Shown here piece by piece: positions 22,901-35,510 of a stretch of DNA of 64,000 nucleotides (within the stretch, counting starts at the first letter, position 1; each line of letters begins with the position of its first letter). This DNA comes from Aralia elata (lineage: Eukaryota > Streptophyta > Magnoliopsida > Apiales > Araliaceae). The stretch lies in assembly GCA_034770075.1 (NCBI GenBank), contig CM068384.1, forward strand, positions 39,219,182 to 39,283,181. Direction: 5' to 3'. The position numbers and the translations under genes are program-made. The notes beneath the pieces are model-generated. The model was given only the letters and a program-made list of their open reading frames with translations. It had not been told where the DNA came from and searched no databases.

Positions 22901-23025
22901 GGTATACCTAAAAAAAAGTAAAAAAGTAAAACAGAAAAAAAGAAATAAATAAAAATAAAAACTAAAACGTTTAAATTAAAATTAATTTGATTGAAACTAA
23001 TATTGGTAAAAATTATTAAATTAAT

Positions 23026-23043
23026 TCCCCGGCAACGGCGCCA
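23026..23043 (-). promoter_or_regulatory. Primer-binding site of Athila-like copy 2
   Basis: Complement is TGGCGCCGTTGCCGGGGA, the canonical Athila PBS (tRNA-Asp type), six bases from the LTR end at 23050. Confidence 0.92.
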
Positions 23044-23049
23044 AAAACT

Positions 23050-24823
23050 TGTTTGCCTAAATCTATACTAGCAAAATACGCAAGTATACACAGTACACGA
23101 GTAATAAGGTGTGAGTAGAGTATCGAACCTACGATTAATTATTTAATAAAAATTACCAAATACTAACTCTTAACCAAATTAACTTTATTTAAACAACTGA
23201 TTAAGATTGTGAATTTTTGATAATAAATAACTAATGAAAATAATATTAACTACCACAAGATTGAAATAAGACAAAGAAGACTTAAGACTATAACTTCACT
23301 TATTGCTTCACTCAAATAAACATACTTTCTGTTAAATTACATTAATTATTCCGGATTGTTAATCAAGAACTCATCAATATTTATAATCATCTCTCGATGT
23401 ATCATAAACGAATCAACTTAAATTCACAGATGATAGAATTAAGGCGAACACCCTAGATAACTAATTCACTATATCTCTATATGAATTACAATTAAAAAGG
23501 ATTTAAAGCACATGTTCCCTATCAGATTACATGCAGCGTATAGGTATATCTCTATCCTAAACACAAATCACGATTTCTATCACCATGCAGAAAACACAAT
23601 CACATGCTATTATGATTAGGTCTAAATCTATAATTCATCTCTCGAGTTCATATAGATTACCACGGTAATAGTTGATCAGGCAATTAAGCAATTAATCACA
23701 AATCATAATAGACAATCTGATAATAATCCACAATAATTAACAAGGAAGCATATCAATAAAAGCTACACAATAAGTTCCATTGTAATCTTAAAAAGAAATT
23801 AATTCATAATTGAAATAAAATCCATTATCCACAATTGATAAGCATTCAGAATACAAAATAAAAGATTAGGGAAGAGAATATAATCTGTAATTGCAATCTT
23901 TGAGTCTCTTCTTCAGCTCCTGTGATGAATCCTTCTTGCTTACTCAATTGCTATAAGTCTCCAAAACTATCTCAAACTAGGGTTTTTGTCTACTAAAACT
24001 AATCTCTTTCTCCTAAACTAGAGTTAGCAAAAAGTAATGCCTCACATCATGTATTTATAGGTTCTAATTAAATTCCTAAACCAATTAGAAGTTACAATCC
24101 TTGTTTCATTCAATTTAGATCAAAAATAAGCTTTTCAACAACCCGACCCAGCGCAGCCGCGCCCATCTTTGGCCTAGGAAGCAGCGCTGCCACGCCTAAG
24201 TGGTAGAAACTAAGTTTTTCTTTCTGCAGACCAATACGGTCGCGCCCAAAATACACTAGGAACTAGCGCGGTCGCACCCGACTATTTTTTGCTGCAGCAT
24301 CTGTTGGTAAAATGGTCATAATATTTGATCCGGGAGGAGTTACGGGGCCTGCTACCTATCAAATCGAAGCTCTCAACGAGATCTACAACTTTCATTATTT
24401 GATAATTGAGAGATTCAGATTGGATCAAAGTCGAAAGTGGACTTTAAAGTGGCTGCTATGCAAATAACAACTCCAAACTTTGAGGTTCAACGTCTGTTGG
24501 TAAAAAGGTTATAACTTTTGCATCCGAACTCCGATTGGGATGATTCAAGATGTTTCGGAAAGCCAAAAAGTAGATCTACAATAAAATCCAAGTTCCAAAT
24601 CATGAACATGCATCTAACTTATCATTGAAAATATTTCAATCTTCCCTTCTCGCATTTGCTTGCATATTGTACTCCAAAAGATGTCCAGATTACGTTTCCT
24701 TCCTTCTTCCTACAAAATAACATAAAAATACTATAAATATCTAATACTAACTTAAAATACTTAAGAACTCACAAATTATCAAGCTAGACGTACTTAATTC
24801 GTAGGTATAAATCCTATTCATCA
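23050..24823 (-). repeat. 5' LTR of Athila-like copy 2
   Basis: 1,774 bp. In element orientation it begins TGATGAATAGG at 24823 and ends ...GGCAAACA. It holds a cluster of degenerate GC-rich motifs (about 24150-24290: GCGCAGCCGCGCCC, GCAGCGCTGCCACGCC, CGGTCGCGCCC, AGCGCGGTCGCACCC). On its right it abuts an unrelated Ty3-type LTR fragment, suggesting insertion into that LTR. Confidence 0.85.
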
Positions 24824-25403
24824 GTGGTAAGGATACGTGGTAAAAGTTCTTTGGCCTGGGTGTAAAGAGGAACTGTTGATTGGCATGATCATGACCATTG
24901 GTGTTACATTTGATGAAATCTTGATGGCGAATTTTTAAATTGGAGAAGATAATAAACATTATGATTTATTTAACTCTTCTAATGGATTGTTCATTCTGCT
25001 GTAGTTATTTGTTGAAAACTTGTATTATCTACCCTATATTTTTAAATCTTTGATTTATCACTATTGAAGACTAAGGATAACTTATTCTTCGTTATCTTAG
25101 TCATGTTATTCTTTACTGGACTATTTGAGCTCGCCATTTTATTTTATAATTCCTTTCAGGAAATGAGAGTGTAGCTGAGGCTAGCGGGGAGAACAGGATA
25201 ATGGAGTGATAGTTTGAGTTAGTAGTTGTAGTAGTCCTTACCAAGTTATAAACTAATGTGATAATAATTGTAGTGAAGACTTAGTGTGTGTTGATGTACC
25301 ATACATGGCATTGTAATAATTTTAAATAGGAAAATTTATGTATATTATTTGTATTTTGGTGACTCAAATTGGGTAGTGTAAACCCGAATTTGGGGGCGTC
25401 ACA
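24824..25403 (+). repeat. 3' end fragment of a Ty3-type LTR
   Basis: Homologous to the last 600 bp of the solo LTR at 36745-39514 (shared blocks TGGATTGTTCATTC, AGAGTGTAGC, AATGGAGTGAT and the terminal TTTGGGGGCGTCACA). The left part is missing, cut by the Athila-like copy 2 insertion. Confidence 0.8.
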
Positions 25404-26378
25404 ACAACTAAAAAAGTTGGTTGAGTTAACTGGATTTTTTTTGATTGATCATGAGTTGACTCGGGAAATAAATATTCTTTTTTGAGTTATTTATAAAAAT
25501 AAACTCTAAAAACTTTATCCAAAAACTAAAGCATACTTATTATATTAAAAACTCATATTTTCTCTTTTAACAATAGTTTTTGTTTCTTTTCGTTTTGTAT
25601 AGATTTATATATTGATTCTCTAAATCTTTAATTAGATTTATATATTGATTCTCTAAATCTTTAATTTACATAATATGCAAGATTTTGTTATTATGAGTTT
25701 ATTAGTTAATTTTATATACTCATCCTGTTTCAAAATAAGATAATTATTGAAATTTTAAAACTCATTTGGACATTTTCAAGCTCAAAATTAATATAAATTT
25801 ATTTACTTTTAGTATGTAAACAATCTAAAAAATACAACTAAAAATTATAATACTATTATTGTACAATTGTAATATCATATCAATTTTAAATTTGAATGTC
25901 TCAAATTATTTTTTAAAAATCTGTAATAATCTTATATTTTGGAACGGGGCGAGTATTATATAAGTTTGTGGCAAAGGTATATAAAATAATTCTCAAATTT
26001 TAGGCACATAATAATATAATATTTTGTTATTATATATTATTTATTAATTAAATATATTATATATGATAATATTGTATTAAAATAAATTATTAAATAAGAA
26101 AAAAAATGCCCTTACCTTGGAAGAGCATGCATACTAGTTCATATAAACGTATAAATCATAGGTTATAAATTGTATTTTATTGTATATTTTATAATCTTTT
26201 CATTTATAAAGGTAATCTTTTTTAATTTGATAATAATATATAATTCATTTCACTTAAATACATAAAATTACTGACCATACTATTATAATTCAATCACATG
26301 ATCTTACGCAAATAAATAAAAAATTATTACTAGACTATGGCATTTAATCTATCCTACCATGTATATCCACTTGATGGT

Positions 26379-26429
<51 letters not shown>

Positions 26430-28375
26430 TGATGGTAAATTTTTTATATATATATATAACTTTTTTTTGAAGCTCCAATTTTTAAAAAGTACATATAATT
26501 CAGAATCAAGTATATTATTACATTACAATATTAAGAATTAATTAAATCTCATTAAAAGAGAAAAAAATAAATAAACTCACCTAAATAATATTTGAACATA
26601 TAGATCATGTCCCTCATCCTTAACTACTAGGCTAGAATTCATTAATAATTATATATATATATATATATATAGTTGATCATAAATTTATTTGTGATTATTA
26701 CGACATAGTAGTACTGTAGTACATAGTATATTCCAATGTTGTTTTTGTTGACTGAAATTTTGTTTGAATAACCCACAAGGTGACAAACACGAAGGGGTTC
26801 CGTGTCGCATTTATCAACACAAGTGAGTGAGTGTAACAAAGGACTTGTGGTCCTTATTTGTGCCACGAAGTGGCCACGACGTGTACACGAGGTACCCTTG
26901 AGAGGTATGACAACTTACTTTCGAGCCTATGTTATCTTCCCACCTTTTCTTCTTTCTTTTTCATTTTTCTTTCTTCTTTTTCCCCTTTCCTCCTCAGAAT
27001 CCCAATTCCTTTTTTTTTAAAGACTAACCTTTTTCTTTTTAGAAAAAAAATATAAAAGAAAAATAATTTAGAATTCTGCTATGAATTATGATAATTTTGT
27101 ATCGAATTATAATTACGAAACATATTAATACATGAATTAAATATAATTATAAAAGGGATTCACCTATTATATATCTTTCCAAAAAAATTATCACTAATAC
27201 TTATGCACATAACTGACAATCAAAAAGTCAACACTAACATTCACAATATATATTATTTTGCTATAAGTGGACAAATTTCATGACGAAGTTAAATTTCAAT
27301 TAATTTAAAACTTTAAATAATAAAATAAAATAAATTAGTATAAATCCTTTTTAATTTTTTTATATTTCATGTATCCGTAATGCCTATAGGTCGGTATTTA
27401 TTACCGACAAAAAAATATTGTCAAATATAGCAAGACTCAAAAGAAAAACACATTATCGCATTTTTCTCCAACCAAAAAAAAAGAAGAAAAGTTATTTATA
27501 TTTTTCATTGTCTCCTGGAAAAAGGAATAAATGATTAAATGTAAAGTACTTGATCATAAAGGCTCTCCATCTAAAAAAGTTCGAACCAATTATGTTGTAT
27601 CTGTGTTCTCTTTATTAGGAGGTAGTGTCCGTTTGGCAAAACAGCTTGGTGCAGTTTAATAAAATATTTTTAAATGCAGAGATTTTTTTACAAGTGTTTT
27701 AATAAAATGATCAAAAATATTGTTTCATCAAACAATTGTAAAAGGATTTCTAAAAAAAAAAAACAAAATTATATTATTAACTTTTAATTTAATTTATACC
27801 AAAAACATAAAATTTCTACTTTTCTCAAAGAGGGCACGGATGTCCAACAATATTTTAAAAATATGTAAAACAACCTTTTATGCATAACATGGGAGGAAGT
27901 ATATTTAATTACACAAATTGATGTCGTTTTGGTATGATAACTCACACAATTATATGTGATATCCCTCGCTTTCTCTTTTTGCCTTTCTCAAAATTATCTT
28001 CTAGATAAATCTCTACTCACTAAAAATATTTTTGGAGAGTTATCAAATATTAAAATGTTTTTATATTAATTTAAAATTTTAATATTTATTTTATTAAAAT
28101 TTAATTTATGAAACAATTTAATTTAAGAGTAAAAAACCATCAAAAATTCTTGTTCTTATAGTAATAGAATTTGACTAGCACAAAATTTTAAAGAGAAGCC
28201 TAATAATTTTATGTACTTTCAGTTATAAACTTGGATATACAGATGAAAGGGGTCTCATATAATTATATTCCCTTCCTCACTTTATATCTAAATTATGCAT
28301 TTTCTCTACTCAAGTGTTGGTAAAAATAGATCGAAAATAGGTTTTAAAAAAACTATAATCAGGATCATATTTATG
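25404..28375. other. AT-rich intergenic DNA with microsatellites
   Basis: About 3 kb, mostly A/T. Visible content: a 32-bp tandem duplication (about 25603-25668), (TA)n tracts at 26384-26427, 26443-26457 and 26649-26671, a pyrimidine-rich block (26930-27010), and a TGTCCGTTTGGCAAA stretch near 27627 that resembles one end of a MITE without a partner I can align. No gene or RNA seen. Confidence 0.6.
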
Positions 28376-28380
28376 GTTTT

Positions 28381-29645
28381 TGATAAGTGCATAATATTTT
28401 ATGAATTTGATTCCTTTATGTTTAGTTTTATTACATATTTTATGTGTATATGAGTTTATTAAGGTGTTTATTGATTTGAGGAGAAATTGGAACTGAAAAA
28501 AAATAATCAAAATGGGCGCGCAATGAGCAAAAAGAGAAAAGTGGCAGAAACTTAAGAGTCGTGGCGCTCTATAGGTAGGGTCGCGGCGCTAGAAGCTTGA
28601 GCTGGGGTGCTCAAGGGCGAAGTCGCGGCGCTAGGAGGGTTTCCGCGGGCGCGTGGGGCACGTGGCCAGTCGACAGGATTTTTAAAACTTTGTTATTTTG
28701 GTGGAATTCTATTACAACTTGGATTTTTATTTCTTAGAGTTTTAAAACTTTGTTCTAGGAGTATAAATAGATGTTCTTAGTCAAGTTTTAGGGACTTCTT
28801 TTACACACAATTGTAAACCCTAGGATTGGAGGCAAGGTTGAAGTATGTCAGGCTAAGTACTTTATTTTCAATTCTAAGGGATGTTGAACCTTATTTACTA
28901 TTAATTGTTTAATTGAGTTAGCATTATTTATTCCTTCTTATATGAAATTTATTCTTGATAATCTGTTTCAAATATTTGAATGTTATATGGCTTAATCGAT
29001 TTGGTTTCTGCAGGATTAAATTGGTTAACTAATATCATCTGCTAGATTAAGGAATAGTATTACGTGTAATTGATATTGTTCCTAATCGCAAGTTGTACTT
29101 AGTAATACATGATTGCGGTCAAGCTTTTAAATATTGTTATGATTATCGGAAGGCAAGTTAAATAATCTCTGATTGTATGATTGTTGCTTAGAATAATCTA
29201 CTTCTCTAATACTTAATGTTGTTGTTATATTAAATCTAGACCGATAGTTATGGGTTGTATAATAGTTAGGGTTTAGTGGGGCGATTGTTGCATTAGATTT
29301 AAAACCTAAGAAAAATTTCGGGTAATTAACAATTGTTATTATCTAGGGTTATTAGTTTCATTGAAGGATAAATAGTGTTACACTTGGTTAATATATTGTT
29401 GTGAAAAGGTGAAACTAAACTGAAGAACTGAAACTTTAATTCATTGGTTATTCATATCATTTTAATTTTTTTTATTAATTAGTTAATCAAACTTAAAACC
29501 TCCCATTTTATTCATTGTTAGAAACATTAGGATAAACATAAAATAATATCACTCTCTGTGGGTTCGACCCTTGTCACTGTACTGAATTCTGTATTCATAG
29601 AATAAAAGTGAGGTTTTAATTTTGGAGTGTTAACGACAGCTTCCA
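28381..29645 (+). mobile_element. Solo LTR, Athila-like, TSD GTTTT
   Basis: 1,265 bp beginning TGATAAGTGCATAATATT and ending ACAGCTTCCA, flanked by perfect 5-bp duplications GTTTT (28376-28380 and 29646-29650). The CTGTGGGTTCGACCC box near 29555 is shared with the Athila-like LTR (near 17190). A GC-rich motif cluster (GTCGTGGCGCT, GTCGCGGCGCTAG twice) lies at 28555-28640. With no interior or second LTR, it is a product of LTR-LTR recombination. Confidence 0.85.
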
Positions 29646-29650
29646 GTTTT

Positions 29651-29922
29651 ATGCGAACAACAAATATATATATTCTATATATCTAGAGTACGGATTTATT
29701 ATGTAGTACTTGGTTGAATTAACACGTTTTTAAAATCTGTATGGTCTCCTAGTATCCGCAAGATCTTCCCTCCTATGACATTTTATGCTGAACCTAGAGT
29801 GTGGCTTTCAAAGAACCTTTTAAAAAAAAAAACTCTAGCTGTATTTTTCTTAGGCGGAAAAAGAGAATACGAAATTTGGTATATTTTCTGATGAAAAAAG
29901 TACTAAATACGTTTCTGATCAA

Positions 29923-29970
<48 letters not shown>

Positions 29971-31360
29971 ACATCGATCCTTACCCCCTCCTATGAATCT
30001 GGTCCATATTAGACTAGGAAAGAGATTCTAATGGATTTTTTTTCTGACTCCAATACTTATCTAAATATTATTATCTAATTGTAATCTAATAATAATATTC
30101 TGAATAAATATTAATTACAATTAATTTCACTGAATAATTGTAATTACACTTCAGTTCAGGAATTAATTAAATAAGCCATTTACTAATAAACTGTAAATAT
30201 TTCATCTATAGATGTACGAAAATATTTCAGAATCAATTAATATAATTCTGATACATTTAAACTAATTTCATATGTCCATAATTTATTTCTATTTGACCAT
30301 AAATTGATTTAACAATTAAGTCAATCCTTTTAATAATAAATATTAAAAGACTAGGCCAAAATTTTATGATAAATAATAAATTATCTTATGAAAAATCTTA
30401 TACATGTTTTGACAATAATAATATTCCTCATATTAATTAAACATATTAATCGACGTTCTGATGTATTAATTAACACAGTGTAATCTCACTCGTTGGAACA
30501 TCAAATTAACATATATAACAATATTAAGTCCATTATTATTTCAAAATTAAGAAATTTCACAAATTAGTATTTATGTGAAAATATTTTATAAATAAAATAT
30601 TATCATATGATCTTTTAAATGCACATCGTTCATGCACTAATACTTTAATTAGAAATCCAACTTCCATGATCAAGATAAATTATCTCTGTTAAAGTACTAT
30701 AACCTACGGAATAATATCTTCAAATCATCCTAGATTATAAACTATTATTTCTTTATTTATATATTACATATGATTTATATCTTTTGTGTATAACATTTAT
30801 TTATACACATAAACCATAATATATATAATATGAAGATTTATATAAAAAAAACTAAATGACCATTTAATGAATGATGAATGATGTACTTTTATTAATAAAT
30901 AAATATCCAACATAAATAAATAAACAAACAAATAATAGATAAATAGGATTTTTATAACAAATATTCAACAAAAAATCTATTGATTGTCCGTTTGAAGGAA
31001 AGGTGGAGTGAGGTAAAATAATTTTAAATATAAAATTTTTGACAAACATATTCTTATAAGAAAGTTAATTTAATATTTGATTATAAAATTATAAAAATAC
31101 TTCAAGAAAAAATAAGAAACTAAATTATATTAAAATGTATTGTGTGAACTTTTAATTTTTCTTTATAAGGACAACTTTATAAATTTTATTTCAACTTTAT
31201 AGTATAAATTCTAACAAGAGATGCAGATTATGTAGCAAATGTCGCTGATGCATAACACGTTGAGTTAGACAGCTTTTCTTGAGCAGATAGGACGCAACGC
31301 CATTAAAAGACATACTCGCGAAGAAATCACCTACCCTGGGGGAACCATTATTAAACTGTT
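29651..31360. other. AT-rich intergenic DNA
   Basis: About 1.7 kb without recognisable genes. A (TA)n tract at 29924-29967 is the only clear structure. Confidence 0.6.
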
Positions 31361-31417
31361 GGGTCTCTAACTTTTTAGGATTATTTTGATGATAACAATA
31401 ATTAATAAATAGGTTAA
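31361..31417 (+). repeat. Possible start of an older copia-like LTR, split by the next element
   Basis: TGTTGGGTCTCTAAC... followed by GATTATTTTGATGATAACAA resembles the first bases of SIRE-type copia LTRs, and CCTGGGGGAACCATT just before it could be the purine tract. The continuation would be at 43303-44300, with TGTGCATTGTGTGATCG near 44253, a stretch often seen towards the end of such LTRs. The far end cannot be fixed. Confidence 0.4.
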
Positions 31418-31422
31418 GAAAA

Positions 31423-33497
31423 TATTTTTTTTCCAAAGGCACAATGGAGATCTAGAAGGGGGAGGGGTTGAATAGATCTCCAAAAACTTTTCCTTTTCAA
31501 GTTAAAGAAGTATTATCAAGAAATCAGTTAACCATATTGATTAAGCACAACTGAATATTCTTTTAATAAATCCCCCTTAGATATTATGAAATTCTCAGAT
31601 CTAAATTAAGTCTTATGGAGGTGCAAACACATAGCAAGTATAGTAGTTTGTATTTGGCAGAAAGTAAATAACATAAAGTAAATGACACATGAGGTTTTAA
31701 GTGGTTCGGAGGCTAAACATCTCCTACTCCACTCTTTCACTCCACTAAGCAGGATATCCACTAAAGATAAGGTTACAACGACCATTTACATTTGAACCAC
31801 TTAGGTTCCTTCAAGCCCAGCAGACTTGAATTTTAGTCACTAAGACAAGAATACTAAGACCTCTTCAAGTTTCTTCAATTTGGCAATTCGGACCCTCAGC
31901 CGAGGACTCCTAGCCCGCTTCAAGTTTCTTCAACTTGGCATAATGATCAATAAGATCAAACAAATCACAATTGAATGATTGTGTTTGAGGTGCTGCTAAG
32001 TTTTGTAATGAAGCTCTGTCTTCTTCTGGTACTTAGCAGCTTGGTTAATAACATCTTCAAGATGTTGCTGATCTTTGCTTTAATGCTTGACTCCTTCTGG
32101 TACTCAGCAGATTGAATGATATCATCTTCAAGATGCTGTTGATCTTTTCTTTGAGGCTTGACTCCTTCTGGTACTCAGCAGCTTTGAACACATCTTTAGT
32201 CGTAGAGTTGCACTACTCTACTTGTTCATCAATTCAGCCTTTTGTGTTCTTGGTGAATCATAGAGTGGTTCTTGCGTTTGGCCTTTTTGATCTGCCACTC
32301 TTATTTTATTTCTGTATCTATTTCCTTCACCACACTTTCTTCTTGAATTCTTGAAGCTATTTATAGTCTTTTCAAAAAGACTTCCCGCTGCAAAGTATCC
32401 GGTGGTGTATTTACCGTTCTGCTTCAAGATATTCTCTAACAACTGATTTGAGGGTAGGTAATATTACTTTCGGCTCTACAAACGTCCCATCAGACTGCAG
32501 ACTCTTCTACCACATGTCAGTGATGTCATATCTTCATTCTAGCTGTTTTAGACTCAGCTTTATATTAATCCTCTTTTCTGAACTTGAAGATGGTGATAAA
32601 CATCCTTGAAATCTTTGCTCTATGATACTCTGCAATGCTCTGTACTTGTCAGATTTATACCCGTTCTGACATGTTCTTCAGACTTGACTTGATCGTTGAG
32701 TTCGTTGAAGAACGTAGAGTCTTGACTAGCTTTGCGTGTTTTGCTCTACGATTGATGAGACAGTTCTACAATCAACTCTACGATGATCGAGGTAGCTCTA
32801 CGATCTGCTCTATGATTGCCTTGTTAGCTCAACGATCTTTAGTGTTAGTAGAGTGATGAGAATCGTAGAATTGATCTTTGCTCTACGATTGGAACTTTAT
32901 TAATGCTCTACTGTCTACTCTACAAATGAGTATTCTTTGATGCTTGGGCAGACTCTTGCAGACTTCTCTTCATTCTCTGATCACTCTTGTAGCTCTACGA
33001 TGCCTGAGATAGCTCTATAATCTAGTTGTCTATTTGTCATTTTATAGTATCAGTTGCTGCTCTACGAAATCTTGTTTACTTTGTAAATTGACTTATTCAT
33101 TCATGACGAGGCAAAGTACTATAGCAATTTATCCTTTGTAGAGACATCCTGGAGATTCCTTATTATTAGAACTATACTCAAACATTCTTTTAGACTATAT
33201 CCTTTTATGATCAGCTTCTTCTTGTTTGACCTTCAACTCGTCTCCATTGCTTGTAAATGAGCTCTACGATCTTTACCTTATGCGCTCCAATGGATGTGTT
33301 GACTCTTGCTAATTGTGATCACACTACGATCTGGTAGAGGTGACTCTACGATCAATTTGTCCTATCGACTATACATAGAAAGCTTTATTATGATCAACCT
33401 AACAGCTTTGATCTTTCTATTCTAAGTCCTTGTACATTTATTTCTTAAGGACTTTACAAAGCTTCTCTTTCATAGGTATACCTCAGTTGATCAATTC

Positions 33498-33529
<32 letters not shown>

Positions 33530-33755
33530 TACATTCATTTGGATCAACTAAGTGAGATCGACCTAACATGTTTGATCTTTCTCTATTCTAAGTCCTTGTA
33601 CATTCATCATTTTATTAAGGACTTCACAAAACTTACGTTTACAAATATACTTTAAATATCTCATCATCAAATCTTATACATTGGTAATCTCATGTAGATT
33701 CTTTAACATTCTCCCCCTCAATAAATCATCCTTATTTACATGAAGATTCCTAACA
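31423..33755 (-). repeat. 3' LTR of the copia-type element
   Basis: 2,333 bp. It carries repeated CTCTACGAT words (seven forward and one inverted, about 32740-33345), several CTTCAAGTTTCTTCAA boxes near 31870-31930, a TCTTCAAGATG/CTCCTTCTGGTACT repeat (about 32020-32170) and an AT tract at 33497-33530. The outer terminus has decayed from TGTTATTT to a T-run. Confidence 0.85.
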
Positions 33756-34698
33756 ATTTTTCCCTATTTGATGATGACAAAAACACTATAGCATACCATT
33801 TAATCAATTTAATAAAATGCAGATGTGTAACTTATGAATGCGACTTAATATAAAGTAAGCCACTCTATTGCTAGACCAGCAGATATGAATGTAATGATAT
33901 GCATTCAAAATAACCATCATATTAGCATTTATAAATTATCTAACAATTATGCATTCATGCATATAAAACCATACATCTTAAAAGTAATATATCCAAGTCT
34001 TAAAAACCTTACAGCTAAAAAATTATCACAGTTCAACAATAAACATTCATAAACAATAAACGTCTCCTTTTACCTTCCCTTTGTTTTATGCTTTATCTTT
34101 TTCTTCTTTTTCTCCCCCTATGTTAATGCATCCTATGATCTGCCTGATCCCTTGCTCCCTTGCTCCTTTGTTGATTGCCTACTTCTCCCCCTGTGTTAAT
34201 GTTATGCTTTTTCTCCCCCTTTTTATTATCATCACTTTGGAGAGAGACATCGGGCAACGGAGTTGTCACTTCTTTCGGTTGTCTTTGAGCATAGCTCTTA
34301 ATTCAAGAATCTCGGCATTTATAATGTCAATGTTGATTTCACTCTTATCTAGAATTTCCTGAGCAACAGCCTTTTGCTCGTCCAGGGTTTGAAAGAACGT
34401 AGTATTCCAAGCATGGAGACCAAATGGCATATCATTGAAGAGAGTTCACATAGAATTATATTCAGATAGATGTCCTACAACTACAGAGACTGTTTCCTGA
34501 GGCTGTAGGATGATGTGTTGAGATGAAGACTGAATATCTGAGTGATTTGGTTGATTATATTTTGGAAATGTTTCTGAACAGGAGAATGAGGTGTTGATTG
34601 ATGTGGGAGTTGATGTATGACAACCAGCAATTGAATCATGAATCATAGGATTTTGAGATCCTATAATCAGAGAATGACTTGAAACATTGATTCATTGA

Positions 34699-35094
34699 TT
34701 AAGGATGGAATAATGGTTGGGGGAAATCTTCAAAACGAAGGTTAACAAATTCTTCTTCAAAATCTAAAAGGTATTTTTCAAGAATCGTAGTTGGAGACTC
34801 TATGACCTCGTTATTTTGAATTGATATAGAGGGGGCATATGAATAACACCTAAAGAGATTTAGAATAGAGACTACATGAAGATTACAATAGTTGTGATAG
34901 AAGGGCTCATTGGTGATCAGCAGAGTTGCTAGTGTAGATACTCTTGGAAAAACTTGTGATACTAGGCGAATGTTTAGAAACCTCGAGAAGCACCAACTGA
35001 TGTAATTCTCATCGTGAAATGACATGGCCTTTAGTAGAGGCAACATAAGTATGAATTTCATGAAAGCCTTTTCTGATTTCCTTCTGGCTTTCAT
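34699..35094 (-). pseudogene. Unrecognised coding remnant inside the copia-type element
   Basis: A 131-codon minus-strand frame that overlaps the upstream frame by four bases (ATGA), so it is either a second cistron or the same ORF after a frameshift. Hydrophobic and basic patches alternate (FMKFILMLPLLKAMSF, FLNIRLVSQVFPRVSTLATL), with an acidic C-terminus (LLDFEEEFVNLRFEDF). A possible continuation at 34446-34646 is in broken frame. I recognise no family. It is in the position where SIRE-like elements carry extra ORFs, but that is only positional. Confidence 0.35.
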
Positions 35095-35510
35095 CTTCTT
35101 CTTTTCATTTTCCTTTCTTCTTTGCGTGGAATCTTTCTTAGTCTTCTTTTTGCCTTCTTCTCCAGTTTTCTTAGCTTCCTTCTCTTTCTCTCTTCCTCCC
35201 TATCTGATCTTTTCATCTTGTTTGTTTCATATAATGCCAACACTTGATTATTGATTTCTCGGGGCTCAGACGAGTAGGCCTCCACATCAATGTCTTCGTT
35301 AGTTGATTTAGGGATAGACACCCCCATGACCTCCATATTTTCACCTTCTTCTTCTTTATTGATTTCATGTAGTTCTTGCTTAAACTGATAAAACTCAGGT
35401 GAGGAGTCCTTTATACTTTCTTCATTAGCCTCGCCATCTTCGGATAAGGAGATATTTTCCTCTTCAAATTTACTTTTTTTTGTCACTTCTTTCATTATCA
35501 GCTTCGACAA
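35091..35510 (-). pseudogene. Unrecognised acidic-then-basic ORF inside the copia-type element
   Basis: 139 codons on the minus strand. The N-terminal two thirds is Glu/Ser rich (FEEENISLSEDGEANEE, INKEEEGENMEVMG), the C-terminal third almost entirely Lys/Arg (EERKRRKLRKLEKKAKRRL), which would suit nucleic-acid binding or nuclear targeting. Low complexity makes a false frame possible. No homologue is recognised. Confidence 0.35.

Larger units (their letters stand above)
21530..24823 (-). mobile_element. Athila-like element, copy 2 (5' part only)
   Basis: Minus-strand order: 5' LTR (24823-23050), PBS (23043-23026), mini gag/protease ORF (22900-21770), then about 240 bp of interior up to the junction at 21529/21530. 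The interior shares the GGTGCCTCCCAAGAAG box (complement) expected after the ORF. There is no 3' LTR in the window. The LTR differs strongly from that of copy 1, although the ORFs are related. Confidence 0.82.

Noticed and set aside
27600..27870. MITE with ends TGTCCGTTTGGCAAA and CACGGATGTCC
   Set aside because: The right end does not form a convincing inverted repeat with the left and no duplication is visible.
31197..31360. Copia RNase H-like text (RDADYVANVADA) upstream of the possible older LTR
   Set aside because: Too short, followed at once by stops, with no neighbouring RT or integrase motif to support it.
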